From positions 49,227,319 to 49,291,318 of the forward strand of contig NC_081831.1 of assembly GCF_030867095.1 (NCBI RefSeq): a stretch of 64,000 nucleotides of DNA, in the 5' to 3' direction. The notes beneath the pieces were generated by a model, which saw nothing but the letters and a program-made list of their open reading frames with translations, made no database searches and was not told the origin of the DNA. The position numbers and the translations under genes are program-made. The DNA comes from Alligator mississippiensis. Its lineage: Eukaryota; Chordata; Crocodylia; Alligatoridae. This document shows, one piece after another, positions 1 through 11,246 of the stretch. Positions within the stretch are counted from its first letter, which is position 1. Each line of letters starts with the position of its first letter.

Positions 1-347
1 GATCATGTGGGAACCCTCTCCCACCCCGAGATCAGGGCAGCAGGTCCCCACACAAGCTGATCTGTCCCAGCCCTGTTGGCTCCAGGTGACAGCACCTAGC
101 TCCTGTCAGTTGGCAAGCAGATTGGGGGCCCACCAGCACCCCCAGGAGGGCTGCAGGGCTGTGCCAGACTCCTCGCATAATAACGTATGGGTGAAACATT
201 GAAATACCATCAAAACAGCAAAACAGTTTAGATGAAACAAAACAAAACAGTGTTTTCAAAACCAAATGAAACACAAAATGAAACACTGTTCCATCAAATC
301 ATGAACATGGAAGTCGAATCAGAATGGTGCTGTTTCTCACAGCCCTA
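1..347 (+). repeat. hAT-like non-autonomous element, right-hand part
   Basis: The segment ends in ...TTTCTCACAGCCCTA, the same terminus as the element ending at 4493. Its last 150 bases are A-rich with repeated AAACA and GAAAC words and a GTTCCATCAAA block shared with 4430-4445. The left end lies outside the window. It belongs to the TAGGGCTGTG-terminus family seen at 922-4493 and, more distantly, at 41205-42225. It encodes nothing recognisable. The hAT assignment rests on the 8-bp target duplications of the other copies. Confidence 0.6.
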
Positions 348-921
348 CTGTCCATCACTTTTGCTGCAAACTTTTCAAAATAACTACTGTCAATTCAATT
401 TTTTTGCTCAAGTTGAACTTCAGTTAGCATTTCCCCATCCGTAAGTAATCTGATCCAAATCAAAACTGTGTTGTGCAGTATACAATGAAGGACATGTAGA
501 GTTATGTGTTGTCTATCTATTGCTAGAACTTGAGTCTGTTTTGTCTAATCATCTCTCCTAGTGACCACACTGGACGCTGAAAAGGACTGAAGAGAAAAAT
601 GGAATCTAAGAGTGAGGGGTGTGCTCATTAAAAAACAAAACAAAACTCATTAGCACATTATCTTTAACCTTTATCATTTCTCAGCAAAATATCATGGTCT
701 CTAGATTCAGATGATGTAGTATAGGAGATGGCTATAAGGATGAAAATAGTTATTTTCCCTTTATCCAATGACTGGAAGAGAGAGTTCAGTAGTGCCATTG
801 AACCATGCCCTGTAGCAGACCTAGATATTACCATAAAATTGGCTTAAAACTTGTTCATCCAAGGGCTAGTTCAGGAATCAAAGCTTGGAAAATAGGCACT
901 CGCTGTCTTTGACCTATTTCA
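348..921. other. unannotated AT-rich spacer
   Basis: No gene, RNA or repeat was recognised between two hAT-like copies. The sequence is AT-rich and has no long open frame. Confidence 0.5.
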
Positions 922-957
922 TAGGGCTGTGCACAATTTCTCTGGCCATTTCATTTC

Positions 958-3768
958 ATAGTTTCATAGTGCTTAGGGTCTGAAGGGACCTAAACAGATC
1001 ATCAGGTCCAACCCCCTGCCTCAGGCAGGAAGGGGTGCTGCGGTCATATCACCCTAGCAAAATATCTGTCCAGCCTCCTCTTGAAGACCCCCAAGGTAGG
1101 AGAGAGTACCACCTCACTTGGGAGCCCATTCCAGAGCCTGGCAGCCCTAACTGTAAAGAAATGTCTCCTGATGTCCAGCCTGAACCTTCTCTCTAACAAT
1201 TTGTCACTGTTATTCCTAGTAACCCCGGGTGGTGCCTGGGGCAACAGAGCCTCCCCCAATTCTCACTGGTCCCCCCTGATGAGTTTGTAAACAGCCACCA
1301 GATCCCCTCTCAGCCTTCTCTTGTGGAGGCTGAATAGGTTCAAGGCCTTTAGCCTCTCCTCGTAGGGCCTGCCCTGCTGCCCCTTGACCATGTGAGTGGC
1401 TCTCCTCTGGACCCTCTCAATGCTAGCCACATCTCTCTTGAAGTGCAGCACCCAGAACTTGACACAGTACTCCAACTATGGCCTGAACAATGTTTCATAT
1501 AGGGGAAGGATCACCTCCCTGTACCTGCCTGTGATGCATCTGTATCTAGCCTTACTAACTGCTTCCTTGCATTAGTGGTTCATGTTCATCCTGGAGTCAA
1601 CAATGACTCCAAGATCCCTTTCTGCCACCATGTGGACAAGAAGAGTGTTTCCCATTCTATAGGTGTGTTGCTGGTTCCTTCTCCCTATATGCAGTACCTT
1701 TCACTTGTCTGCATTGAATTCTATCCTATTCTCATCCACCCACCTCTGTAACCTGTCTGGATCTAACTGGATTCTGTCCCTCCCCTCCAGCGTGCCCACC
1801 TCCCCCCACAATTTGGTGTTGTCAGGAAATTTGGACAGTGTGCTTTCCACAACCACATCAAGATCAGTGATAAAGATGTTGAACAGTACAGGCCCCAGGA
1901 CCAAGCCCTGGGGGACTCTACTGCCCACATCCCTCCAGGTCAAAAATGACCCATCTACCATCACTCTCTGGGTGTTACCATCTAGAAAGTTTTCCATCCA
2001 TCTGACTGTGTAGGCATTAGTGCCACAGTCACCAAGTTTTTTTAAGAGAATACAGTGGGAAACTGTGTCAAAGGCCTTTTTAAAGTCCAGGAAGATGACA
2101 TCCACCCCAATACCCTCGTCCAGGGACTTTGTGACCTGATCATAAAAAGAAACCAGGTTAGTCAGGCAGGACCTCCCCTCAATGAACCCATGTTGCTTGC
2201 CCCTAAACATTACCTTCCCTGATGGACCCTTGCAGATGTGATCTTTGATAATTTTCTCAAAGGTCTTCCCAAGGACCAAGGTAAGACTGACTGGCCTATA
2301 ATTGCTGGGGTCCTCCTTTCTCACCTTTTTGTAAATGGGGACCACATTGGTCCTTTTCCAATCCTCTGGTACCTGGCCAGTGCCCCATGAGTGCTCAAAG
2401 CGTCATGCCGATGGCCCCCACTATGACCCCCGCCAATTCCCTCTGCACCCTCCAGTGAAGAGCATCTGGATCTACTGATTTAAATATATCCAGCCCCTCC
2501 AAAAGTTCCCTAACTAGGTCATTCCTGACCCTAGGCATGGCAGTGGCTCCCCTGGGTCTGTCCACAATTCTAGTGGGGAAAATGTCCTGGTCCCTGTTCA
2601 GGACTCTGAAGGCAAAGAATTCATTAAAGAGGTCAGTTTTTTCATGTGCTGGAATCACCAGATTGCCAAGCCTATCCTGTTGGGGCCCCACATTACCTGG
2701 TGCCTTCTTCTTACTTCCTATGGATTTGAAAAGGGCTTTTTATTATCCTTAATTCTGGTCACTAGCCCTAGGTCCATCTCAGCCTTGGCCTTCCTATCAG
2801 CCTCCCTGCAGTCCTGAGCAATGGAGGTGTAATCCTCCTTGGTGATAGCCCCTTGCTTCCACTGTTTGTATGCCTCCTTTTTTGCCCTCAGACATTCCTG
2901 GATGCCTTTTATGATCCATGGAGGCTTCCTAGCACTCCTTCCCCCCTTGGTGTGCATTGGGACTGACTCCCTTTGAGCTCAGAGGATCATCTCCTGGAGG
3001 AACAACCACCCATCTTGGACTCCCATCTCATTAAAGCTCTGAGACCCCAACAGCTCTCCTACTAACCTTCTTAGTTTACAGAAGTCAGCCCTACTGCAGT
3101 CAAGGACCTCTCCCTTGCTGCTTGCTTTCATCACCCTCCACTGGATAGTAAATTCCAGCAGGCAATGATCACTGTCACCCAGGAGCTTGAGTACCCGCAG
3201 ACCCCTCACCAGGTCATTGCCTGTGGCAAGAACCAAATCCAGAAGGCATTTCCCCTGGAAGGACTATGCACCTCCTGGGTTAGGTGGAGGTCCTGTATCC
3301 TAGGTACGAACCTACATGAGTGATCGGACCTGGCTGACTGCTTCTCCCAGCAGATGTCTGGGTAGTTTAGGTCACCCATGACAACCATATCCCTTGACTT
3401 TAAAGCCTCCATGAGTTGACCTGAGAATTCCAGGTCCAGCTCATCCCCCTGGTGAGGCGGTCTGTAGTAAATGCCCACTATCAAGTCCCTTTCCCCATGC
3501 ACCCCTTGAATTCTTACACAGAGAGCCTCAGTTTGCCCCTCCTCTGATCCTATCCTGATCATTGAGGATGTGTATTGTTCTTTGATGTATAGCACTGCAC
3601 CCCACCCCTTTTCCCTGTTCTGTCTCACCTGTACAGTTCGTATCCCTGGATATCCACTGCCCAGTCATGGGTAGAATCCCACCTGGTTTCCATGAGCCCC
3701 ACGAGGTCTGGGTTTTTGCTAGCTAGCAGGAGGGCAGGTTCCTTTTGCTTATTCCCCATGTTTTGACA
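958..3768 (-). mobile_element. CR1 LINE with nearly complete ORF2 (copy A)
   Basis: This is a minus-strand CR1 non-LTR retrotransposon. Its 3' end is at about 958, with the CATAGTTTCATAG-type tail. Its 5' truncation at about 3768 falls just inside the start of the endonuclease, at the NMGNKQKEP motif. It lies inside the hAT-like element 922-4493, so it inserted later. ORF1 and the 5' UTR are absent, as in most CR1 copies, which are truncated during target-primed reverse transcription. Confidence 0.92.
1044..3765 (-). pseudogene. CR1 ORF2 (endonuclease-reverse transcriptase), decayed
   Basis: The frame pieces run down the minus strand in CR1 order. The AP-like endonuclease is at about 3765-2979, with VMGDLNYPDICWE and, later, LLGDSDHCLLEF. 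The linker is at 2957-2395. The RT is at 2345-1701, with PIYKKVRKEDPSNYRPVSL, FLDFKKAFDTVSH and VPQGLVLGPVLFNIFITDLD. The C-terminal domain is at 1475-1044, with RLDIRRHFFTVRAARLWNGL. The catalytic FADD box reads FPDN (near 1814-1834), so the RT would be inactive. At least five frame breaks separate the pieces. The product would nick target DNA and copy CR1 RNA at the nick. Confidence 0.9.
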
Positions 3769-3894
3769 CTCTTTTGATTCATTTTTGGGTCAAAACAGCA
3801 AAATCAAAACAAAACTAAGGTCTTCAAAACAGCCTTGAAACAAAACAAGCCTAGTCAAAACGTTTCAAAAGTTGAACTATTTCAACCATAGCAC

Positions 3895-4340
3895 TGGGGA
3901 TGGGAAGTCAGTCCAGCTGGGCTGACTTCCCATCTCTGGTGCTAGACTGGACCAGGGCTGGGGTGTCAGCCTTGCTTGGCTGACTCTCCATCCCCAGTTT
4001 TAGATTGGGTGGGAAGTCAACCCAAATGGGCTGACTTCCCATCTCTGCTGCTAGTTCAGGCCAGGTCCGGGGAGTCAGTGCAGCTGAGCTGACTTCCCAT
4101 TCCCGATGCTAGATTGAGCCAGGGCCAGGACCAGGGCCAAGGCCAGGGCCGGGGAGTCAGCTGAGCTGGGCTGACTACCCATCCCCAGAGCTAGATCAGG
4201 TGGGGGGCAGGGAGTCAGTCCAGCTGATGTAGCACTGGAGATGGGAAGTTGGCCCAGCTGGGCTGGCTTCCCAGTCCTGGCCTGATCTAGCACTGAGGAT
4301 GGGAAGTCAGCCCAGCTAGGCTGACTTCCCACCCCCTGCC
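3895..4340. repeat. palindromic minisatellite, about 7 units
   Basis: Diverged units of about 55-85 bp each contain GGGAAGTCAG-CCAGCTGG-CTGACTTCCC or a variant, for example at 3901, 4009, 4069, 4150 and 4297. Each core is self-complementary, so each unit could fold into its own hairpin. The array is internal to the hAT-like element at 922-4493. Confidence 0.75.
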
Positions 4341-4629
4341 TGATCTAGTGAAACATTGAAATAGCCTCACTGTTTTGATGAAGCAAAATGGAACAGTTGT
4401 TTTGAATCAAAATGAAATTTGAAACAGAACGCTGTTCCATCAAAACCTCAAAAATCAAGGCAAAATGGAATGGTGCTGTTTCGCACAGCCCTACTATTTA
4501 CCTAGGTAGGAATTCTCACTCTTGGTTGAACTATTTTACATCTGAAAAGGACAGGAAGATTTTTTTTTTCTCTGAATGATACATTTTCTGTTTCTGAAAG
4601 AGTATTACCACTATAAGTTGCTTGTGACA

Positions 4630-5045
4630 GCCATGTCACATGAGCCAGCAGTATGCCCTTGTTGCCAAGAAGGCTAATGGCATACTGGGCTACATCGGTA
4701 GGTGTGTTGCCAGTAGGTCAAGGGAAATGATTATTCCTCTCTCTTCATATCTGGAGTACTGTGTTCAGTTTTGGGTCCTCCACTACAAAAATAAGGTGGA
4801 TAAATTGGAGAGAATCCAGCAGAGGGCAACAAAAATGGTGAGGGGGCAGGGGCACATGACTTATGAGGACAGGCTGAGAAAACTGGGCTTATTTAGTCTA
4901 GAGAAGAGGAGACTGTGAAGGGATTTAATAGCAGCCTTCAACTACCTGAAGGGGGATTCAAAAGAGAATGGAGCTAGACTGTTTTCAGCGGTGGCAGATG
5001 GAGCAATGGTTTCAAGTTGCAGCAAGGGAAGTGCAAGTTAGATCA
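4630..5045 (+). mobile_element. old CR1 fragment (3' half of ORF2)
   Basis: Plus-strand CR1 C-terminal region: [15 protein letters not shown], then [31 protein letters not shown] at about 4740-4850, then FSLEKRRL. The copy stops at about 5045, before the usual RLDIRKNFF segment and tail, where a different sequence (TAGGCAACATTTTTTGGCTGG) begins. It belongs to an older CR1 subfamily, close to the copy at 50420-51101, and is more diverged than copies A, E or G. Confidence 0.85.
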
Positions 5046-6980
5046 GGCGTAGGCAACATTTTTTGGCTGGAGTGCCGAAAAAACCCACAATGCTTACCTT
5101 GGAAGCTGCCGGAGTGTCAGCATGCCAGAAAAACAAAACGAGGAAAGGGGGTACGTGGCAGGACACACTGCATGCTAGTATAGTTAATAATCATAAATGT
5201 TGCCCTTTTTATGGTAAATACCAGATTGTCTACAAATTGTAAATCTGGTGACAATAAAACTTGATACTCCTTTTGATCTTGTGTATTTGTTTTGTGTGGG
5301 TCTCCCCACAACAGCCCCCTAGCCCCACTGCCCCTTGCCCCCCACCGAAAGCCCCTCCCCCCCAGCCCTGCTCATGCCCCTTCCCCCTCACCCAAAGCCC
5401 CTACCTCCAGCCCGGGGTCCATGGCTATCAGCAGCTACCCAGAACCTGGGCCACGTGCAGCTGGGAGTCTGCAAACAGCTACTGCCTCCCCTTAAAAGAA
5501 AGAAAAGAAAGATCTAATAAAGAGTCTGCAGGACCTTAAAAAACTAAGTAATCTAGCAGTCCCAAAAAGGGGAACAGGAAGAAAAAATCATTGTTAGAGC
5601 TGACAGAGCTGACATCCTGCAATCTCAAGAAGTAAAAAAAAAAAAAAAAAAGACCAAAGCAGGAGAGTAAAAAGTTTAATCCTAAGTATAACCTAAAACT
5701 GCCACCCTCCTAGGTGTGGTTAGTTTAGTAGAGCTACCTGTAGCAGGGTAGGCTCTGCAAAATGCTGCATTATAACCAACCTGAGGAATAAACAGAGGCA
5801 AATATAAAGTGCCTTAAAACCCTACCTCCCACCTCCACGTGAGTTATCCTTTATTAACAAAAGGCCTAAAGGATCATACTCCAAAAGGAAAACCCTTGGT
5901 ACAAACCAAGGAGCAGAAATGTGTGTCATAAAATGCCCACCACTTCAAAAAAAAAAGAACACTGCTGTAAAAGTAGCTTCTGCAAGGTGCAAGGAGGGGA
6001 AATTTTTAAAGGAGTGCCAACCTGGCTATAAGCCAAGCAAAGCCAGCCACAGCATATAAATAAACTAACCAAAAGAGGTGAGCCCCTTTCTTTTTGTCTT
6101 TGTGTTTACAGGATGAAAACACTTTTGAAAAATCATGAAGTTTGCTGAATACAAGAAAAAATCAAGCTTACCTGTTATGTGTAATAATTGTGTTTTACTA
6201 AGTCTGTAAAATGCTGTTATTATGTAATTGTAATGTCAGCTATGTTGGACTATGAAATGTAAAGCAAAACTTCTTGACAAGCTATGAAATACTGGAGAGT
6301 GGCTACAAAAATGATACATCAAGCACAGTATCGCCTCCATGACTTTGCAGTGTTCAGCCATGCCAAACATCAAGAAGGCTACTGAATTGTTTGTTTTATT
6401 GTCTTCCTTTGTTTCCTTTTTTTCCCCCTTGAATTTGTTTGTTTGTGTTAAAATTAATGTATTTTAGTTTGTATAGGAGAAATAGTAATGTGATGTGGTT
6501 TTATTAATTCCCCAAATTTATGAAAAGATTAGGAACACAAAGTAAAATGATAAAATCCTAAGGAAAACCGGGGCCTTCCTGTGCAAACAGCATACCTAGT
6601 TTCCATAACAAGTTAAAAGGTCCTAGCCTTTGACACTTATCCACACTTTTATGAAATGCAAAGTCACTAGAAGTATTACCATAACACTAAGCATCCAGTT
6701 AATGTTCAGCTGCATATTCATGACAATAACAAAGCACAAAAATATCCCTATGGTACCATCATCCCAGTTCCTGGCTCTATCCCAGGCTGAAAAGTAAGGA
6801 GCCTAAGCACTCTTTCACCCATTGCCAGTGATAGGCAAACAGGTCAGTCCTCCGTCCAAGTAACACAAAAGCACCATCTACATTGCCAGGCCCAAGGGGT
6901 GTACTGTGCGGGGAGAGTGATGACCTCTGGAGAATCAACTGGGTTTCTCTTTTGCTGCCGATACTAATTCTGTGAGGGAG
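5046..6980. other. non-coding stretch, possible old DNA-repeat remnant at its start
   Basis: The first 120 bases (TAGGCAACATTTTTTGG...) look like the terminus of an old interspersed DNA repeat that interrupted the CR1 on its left; no matching right end was found. Bases 5310-5420 are very C-rich and 5636-5651 is a poly-A run. The rest is AT-rich, and no gene was recognised. Confidence 0.35.
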
Positions 6981-7751
6981 TGTTAGGGTAACAATATGGA
7001 TTTTGGATGTTGGGGTAATGATATGGAATCTGGGGAGTACTGTGTGTGCAGCTGAATGAAGGCTTTTTCTTGCGTCACAGAAAAAGCTTCTGGTCACAAG
7101 CCTGGATGATATATTAAAAGGTAATCTCAGCAAAAGCTGTTAGTCACAAGGCTAGCTGATATATTAAAAGCAACTAACTTGGCTAATGCTTAAGTAGGTG
7201 GATTCTTAACAAAAGGATAAGGTGCAAAGTGCATGATGTGTTAAGTAAAAATAGAATAGCCCACCAACTAGTGTCAGGAGACAAAAGTAGAGATACAGCC
7301 TTGGAAATGGGGAAGTCAGAAAGAAAACCAGCAAGAACCAGCGAGAAGATAGGGCTCAAAGTCTTACGCGTGCGCTCTTAGCAGAGAGGCATGTAAATGA
7401 ATGAAATGCATAGGCAATACCATGCTAAGGAAGCAAACAATAAACAGAGGAGGAGCTTGAGATAGGAGGAGAAATGGATGGAACCAAAGGTGGGATGAGG
7501 GAGGAATAAATGTTAATATGCATGAACCAAGGTGTATAAATATTGGAAAGAACTGTTGTTCAGGGCAGCTCCCCGGTTTCTTGTTTTTGGGAGCTAGTCC
7601 AAAGCTGTCTCCATTCTGAATAAAACTGTTGTGAGCAATGTGTGTTGATGTTTGTTCCCTGTCTGCTCTGGCTAATGAGTACCAGGATCCATTAGCAATT
7701 GGACCATCATCTTCCTAGTCATTGGGCACCGCATGAAGTCAGGGTCTAACA
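6981..7751 (+). mobile_element. solo LTR, family 1 (copy 1)
   Basis: Fossil LTR of an endogenous retrovirus-like element. It opens TGTTAGGGTAAC and closes GGTCTAACA, so it has the TG...CA ends and short inverted repeat of an LTR. An AATAAA signal lies about 130 bases before the end. A second copy at 24504-25307 shares the whole length, which fixes both boundaries. No internal retroviral region is attached, so it is a solo LTR. No clear target duplication remains. By eye the two copies differ at about one base in ten, so they are not recent. Confidence 0.75.
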
Positions 7752-7995
7752 TCCACCTTTTGTCAGACTGCTCCATAGAGATGATACTAGCAATTTGAGG
7801 TTTGAGCAATTTGAGCAATTTGAAGTCTTCAGCCAGCCACAACATCAGCCAGCGCCCTGAACCAAGTCTCCAGATGGGATGTGGAAAGCCACCAGTATCA
7901 GGAGGAAGGATCCTGGATCTTTCACTTATCAGGTTCATCCAGGATCAAGTTGAAAGCAGAGTGCCTGGAACCTTGGAGGGTCCCAGGAATGGGGT

Positions 7996-8015
7996 TGACA
8001 ATCAGCTGATTGTCA
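7996..8015. repeat. 20-bp perfect palindrome
   Basis: TGACAATCAGCTGATTGTCA is its own reverse complement. With two mismatches the symmetry extends to GGG...CCC on either side. No function is assigned. Confidence 0.8.
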
Positions 8016-10550
8016 GTCCCAGCCCCAGCCAGTTCAAGATCTCAGTATGGTACTGGGGCTGTGACCAACAACCAGTAAGCTGTGCATGTTAGAAATCATA
8101 GTAAACATTACCATTCAGCTGCACAGAACATGTTCTAACTTTAATAACTCACATATTAAATATGGATTTAGCATCCCATGTGACAAGATGCTAATTCTCT
8201 TTGATCAACCTAGAAGTACATGGAACAGATATAAAATTCTACAGGTTTTCCAGAATTTCTTTAGGTTTTCCAGAATTTCTTGATTAATAAATGTACCAAA
8301 ATGTTATGTACATATACAAATGTTCAGCTGTTATGTTAAAGAGTGTTTCATTGATCCTTGGTTTGCAAGTTTGTCCTGTCAAACTTCTGTCGCAGTTTTG
8401 TAGAAAGACTGGTACCTCCCCACTTCCTCGACATGCACTGAAAGTTGGAAATACATAAAACATGATGTTAGTTTGCAAATACCAATAAATAATTTGCATA
8501 TACCTTCCTACAAAAATTTAATGGTAGCCCTCCTTTTTATTATGAAGTTCAGTTATGGCAAGATACCAAAGGAAGGGAAGTATAATAGTCGTCATGGAGA
8601 TAGTGAAGCAGAAGCAACATATTGGCAGAGCAATGAAGCTCCTGATCTATAATCCAATATAATATTCACTGGACTATGTGCTTTCCTATTGAAATCCATT
8701 ACTTTTTATCAATCTGATGTTCAAAAATAGCACTTCTGAAGCAGGTCAGATGAATTTAGATGACTGTTTTAAAGATGTAAATAATAATAAAGATTACATG
8801 TACTTATAGTTCTCTGACAGAAACCCTTTCACAATTTTGTGTTATTCTAGCTAGATTCTTATCTCATGTCTTCTGTTATGTCTCTGAACACCAAAGCAGT
8901 GTTCCAAAGAGGTTGTTTAGTAAAGAGTATTTCCACAACCAGTGCCTGGAAATTTTGCTGCAAATAGGTTATAAGGTGTATGAAGAAATGTAGGAAGCAA
9001 ATGCAGAAGTTTTTAAATTAAACTCCCAAGGCCTGATTTTTTTTTAAATGCCTTGCCTTTTATGTTGTCACTCAAAGATACACAATATGTTATGAAATCA
9101 GAATTACTTATTCTCTCACAGCATGGCAGTATTTTTATGCCTCCTTTGCACAACTATATATGGTCACACAATTGGCAGGAGAGGGAAAAATAAGATGCTC
9201 TGGAACAGCTGGGGTAGAATTCTGTTGCACGGTAGCACACTTGTTCAGTGTGTCTTGAGGCTGGGACTTGTCCTTTCATGAGTGTTTCATTCAGAATCCT
9301 TTAGGATTCTGTAGCATTCTGATAACAGGTTACAGCAAAAAGAAGCCTGTTCTGCCTTTTTGCTTCTGGAAGGCGTAAAAAATATTTATTCCTAAATTTT
9401 CCATATAAAAAACTCATAACCCACTAGGAAAATGGAGTGATTAATGTAACTAGGGATTTCTTTTGTTGCACTGTGAATAGAAAATTCAAAATATTCTATT
9501 TGAGTACAATTTGAACGATTTGAGGTTTGAATAATTCAGTTGGATTCATTTGCTCTTGATTAGTGGATCAGGTTCTTCAAAAAGTGAGTTTTTATTTTAT
9601 TTTATGACATGTAGCATTAATAATGCATTACTTTTCTCACAAGCTGCTTTTTAAAGAAAGCAATAAAAATATGCAGAGAGACAAGACTTGTGAATAGAGA
9701 TTAAGGAACCATGGAGTTACATAAGCTGTCACCGGAAAGAGGTCTATTGTAACTGCTATCTCACAGACAGTGGGATGAGAGAAATGTAAGTTTGATAATC
9801 ACGAGAACGTAAACACAGTGGGATGAACAGGTTCTACAAAATTAGATTGTTACAACTGTGGTTTTGATACACAGCTGAAAAATAAGTAATGGAGAGAAGG
9901 ATGTGTTTCATGTGATTGCAATGAGAGCCCTGTATATTCTTATAAATTGTCTTTGGGGTGAGCAAAAACAGTAATGGATAATAATTAAATAATTTACCAG
10001 CATCATTGGCACTAAGAATCATTGTAAGTGAGGAATATATCACAAAACAGGAGAGTGAGGATTTCTAATGTGTTTTATGATTTCTACACATTCATTCAAA
10101 GAAGAAAAAAAGTCTCCAAACCATTATCTGCTTATGAAGATATCCTTTTGAGGACTATTTTTGCAAGTCTATTAAAGCAATAGCTGTCAAGAGACAAGGT
10201 TAGTCTGAGTTATTTGTTAGCATTGTTGATGGTTCAGTTGTCCTCAGTAGGCTTCGTGGTTAATATTTTCAGTATTGAAAACATCTGCCTAACATACTTA
10301 TAATATATAGCTGCATTTTTGTGAAAGTGCGTGTTAAAGGAATACATTAAGTTTTGAAGATTCTATGAGAGACTAAGTAAATCTCATTAAGGAAGGTATC
10401 TATAAAGGCATCTATGGATTATGTGTAGACTCCTTCATTTAGTTTGAAGAAACTACCATTACCCAATTTCAGAAATAATGTAAAGCATAAAAGCTTTAGC
10501 CAAGAGTTATGACTAGCCAGACTTCTGCTGTCTTCAGACAGGACTGTTCT
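8016..10550. other. AT-rich non-coding stretch
   Basis: No gene, RNA or repeat family was recognised. A short direct duplication, GGTTTTCCAGAATTTCTT, occurs twice at about 8243-8282. Open frames here are short and do not look like protein. Confidence 0.45.
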
Positions 10551-10905
10551 CATTAATGAATTGAATTTACAAAATTTTCACTTAAGGGAACTGCGGTTTC
10601 TCCAATTCCATTTTCTCCTTTTTTTTCTGCAAACACCCTGAGTGCATCAGGCTTTAATTTTTCCATGCCACACTATAGCTGTATTTTATAAGCTTTTTCT
10701 CTCATATCCACCTTGTCCTTTGCTACATTCCACAATGAAGTAAGTATCCTGTCATCAAAGCTGATGCCATATAAATCAATGACATTATACAATAGAGCTT
10801 TGACTTCTCTGTAGGGCAGGGTTTTCACTGTATTCATTGTTAAGATTTTATGTAGTACCATGACCTTCCATGGCACTTTATAGAGATTAAAAAGACATGG
10901 CTTTT
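10551..10905 (-). pseudogene. unidentified coding-like frame (exon or retrocopy)
   Basis: Reading leftwards on the minus strand, one frame stays open from about 10905 to a TAG at 10673-10675, then continues open for about 45 more codons. The residues look like protein rather than noise, for example KTLPYREVKALLYNVIDLY followed by GISFDDRILTSLWNVAKDK, and after the TAG MEKLKPDALRVFAEKKGEN. The helix-rich, acidic-basic pattern resembles an EF-hand-like or sperm/cilia-type protein, but I do not recognise a family. The upstream residues of the open frame (from 10996) belong to a hAT-like repeat and are not part of it. It could be an exon ending at the TAG, a decayed retrocopy, or chance. Confidence 0.3.
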
Positions 10906-10963
10906 GCCCTCTGGAGTTAGTGTCAGGCCTTGATCCTTCAGCTGTATATACATGCATAAGGAC

Positions 10964-11246
10964 TAGAGCTGCGCATAATTTCACCAGCTGTTTCATTTCA
11001 ATGCTGCTTCAACTCATTTCAAGCTCAAAACAGTGAAATTGAAATGAAACAAAGGGCTTTGAAACAACCTCAAAATGAAACAAGGGCAGTCAAAACGTTT
11101 CAAAAATTTCAAAACGTTTCAAGTTTCAAAGCTGAAGCTGGGCTTCCTGCAGGGAAATAGAAAGTAAGGAGAGGGAGGGGGAAGAGGGGGGAAGGACACA
11201 GTGAGCGTGTGCCTGAACACACACGCTGGAGAAGAAGCTCCTAGAT
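10964..11246 (+). repeat. hAT-like element, left end
   Basis: TAGAGCTGCGCATAATTTC at 10964 matches the left terminus of the element at 922 with a few changes. GAAAC/AAAACG-rich sequence typical of that family follows. A CR1 begins at 11247 and no right terminus was found, so the element is broken or its end was lost. Confidence 0.55.

Larger units (their letters stand above)
922..4493 (+). mobile_element. hAT-like non-autonomous DNA transposon split by a CR1
   Basis: The left end is TAGGGCTGTGCAC at 922. The right end is the inverted match ...CGCACAGCCCTA at 4493. Flanks are CTATTTCA (914-921) and CTATTTAC (4494-4501), an almost perfect 8-bp target duplication, the size typical of hAT transposition. 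The element's own sequence is 922-957 plus roughly 3769-4493; a CR1 LINE occupies the middle. The remaining internal DNA is non-coding and carries a palindromic minisatellite at 3895-4340. No transposase is present, so this is a passenger-type element moved in trans. The hAT superfamily is inferred from duplication length and terminal repeats, not from a transposase. Confidence 0.7.

Noticed and set aside
8016-10550. Search for tRNA or small-RNA genes
   Set aside because: No clover-leaf or box A/B arrangement was seen here or elsewhere in the window.
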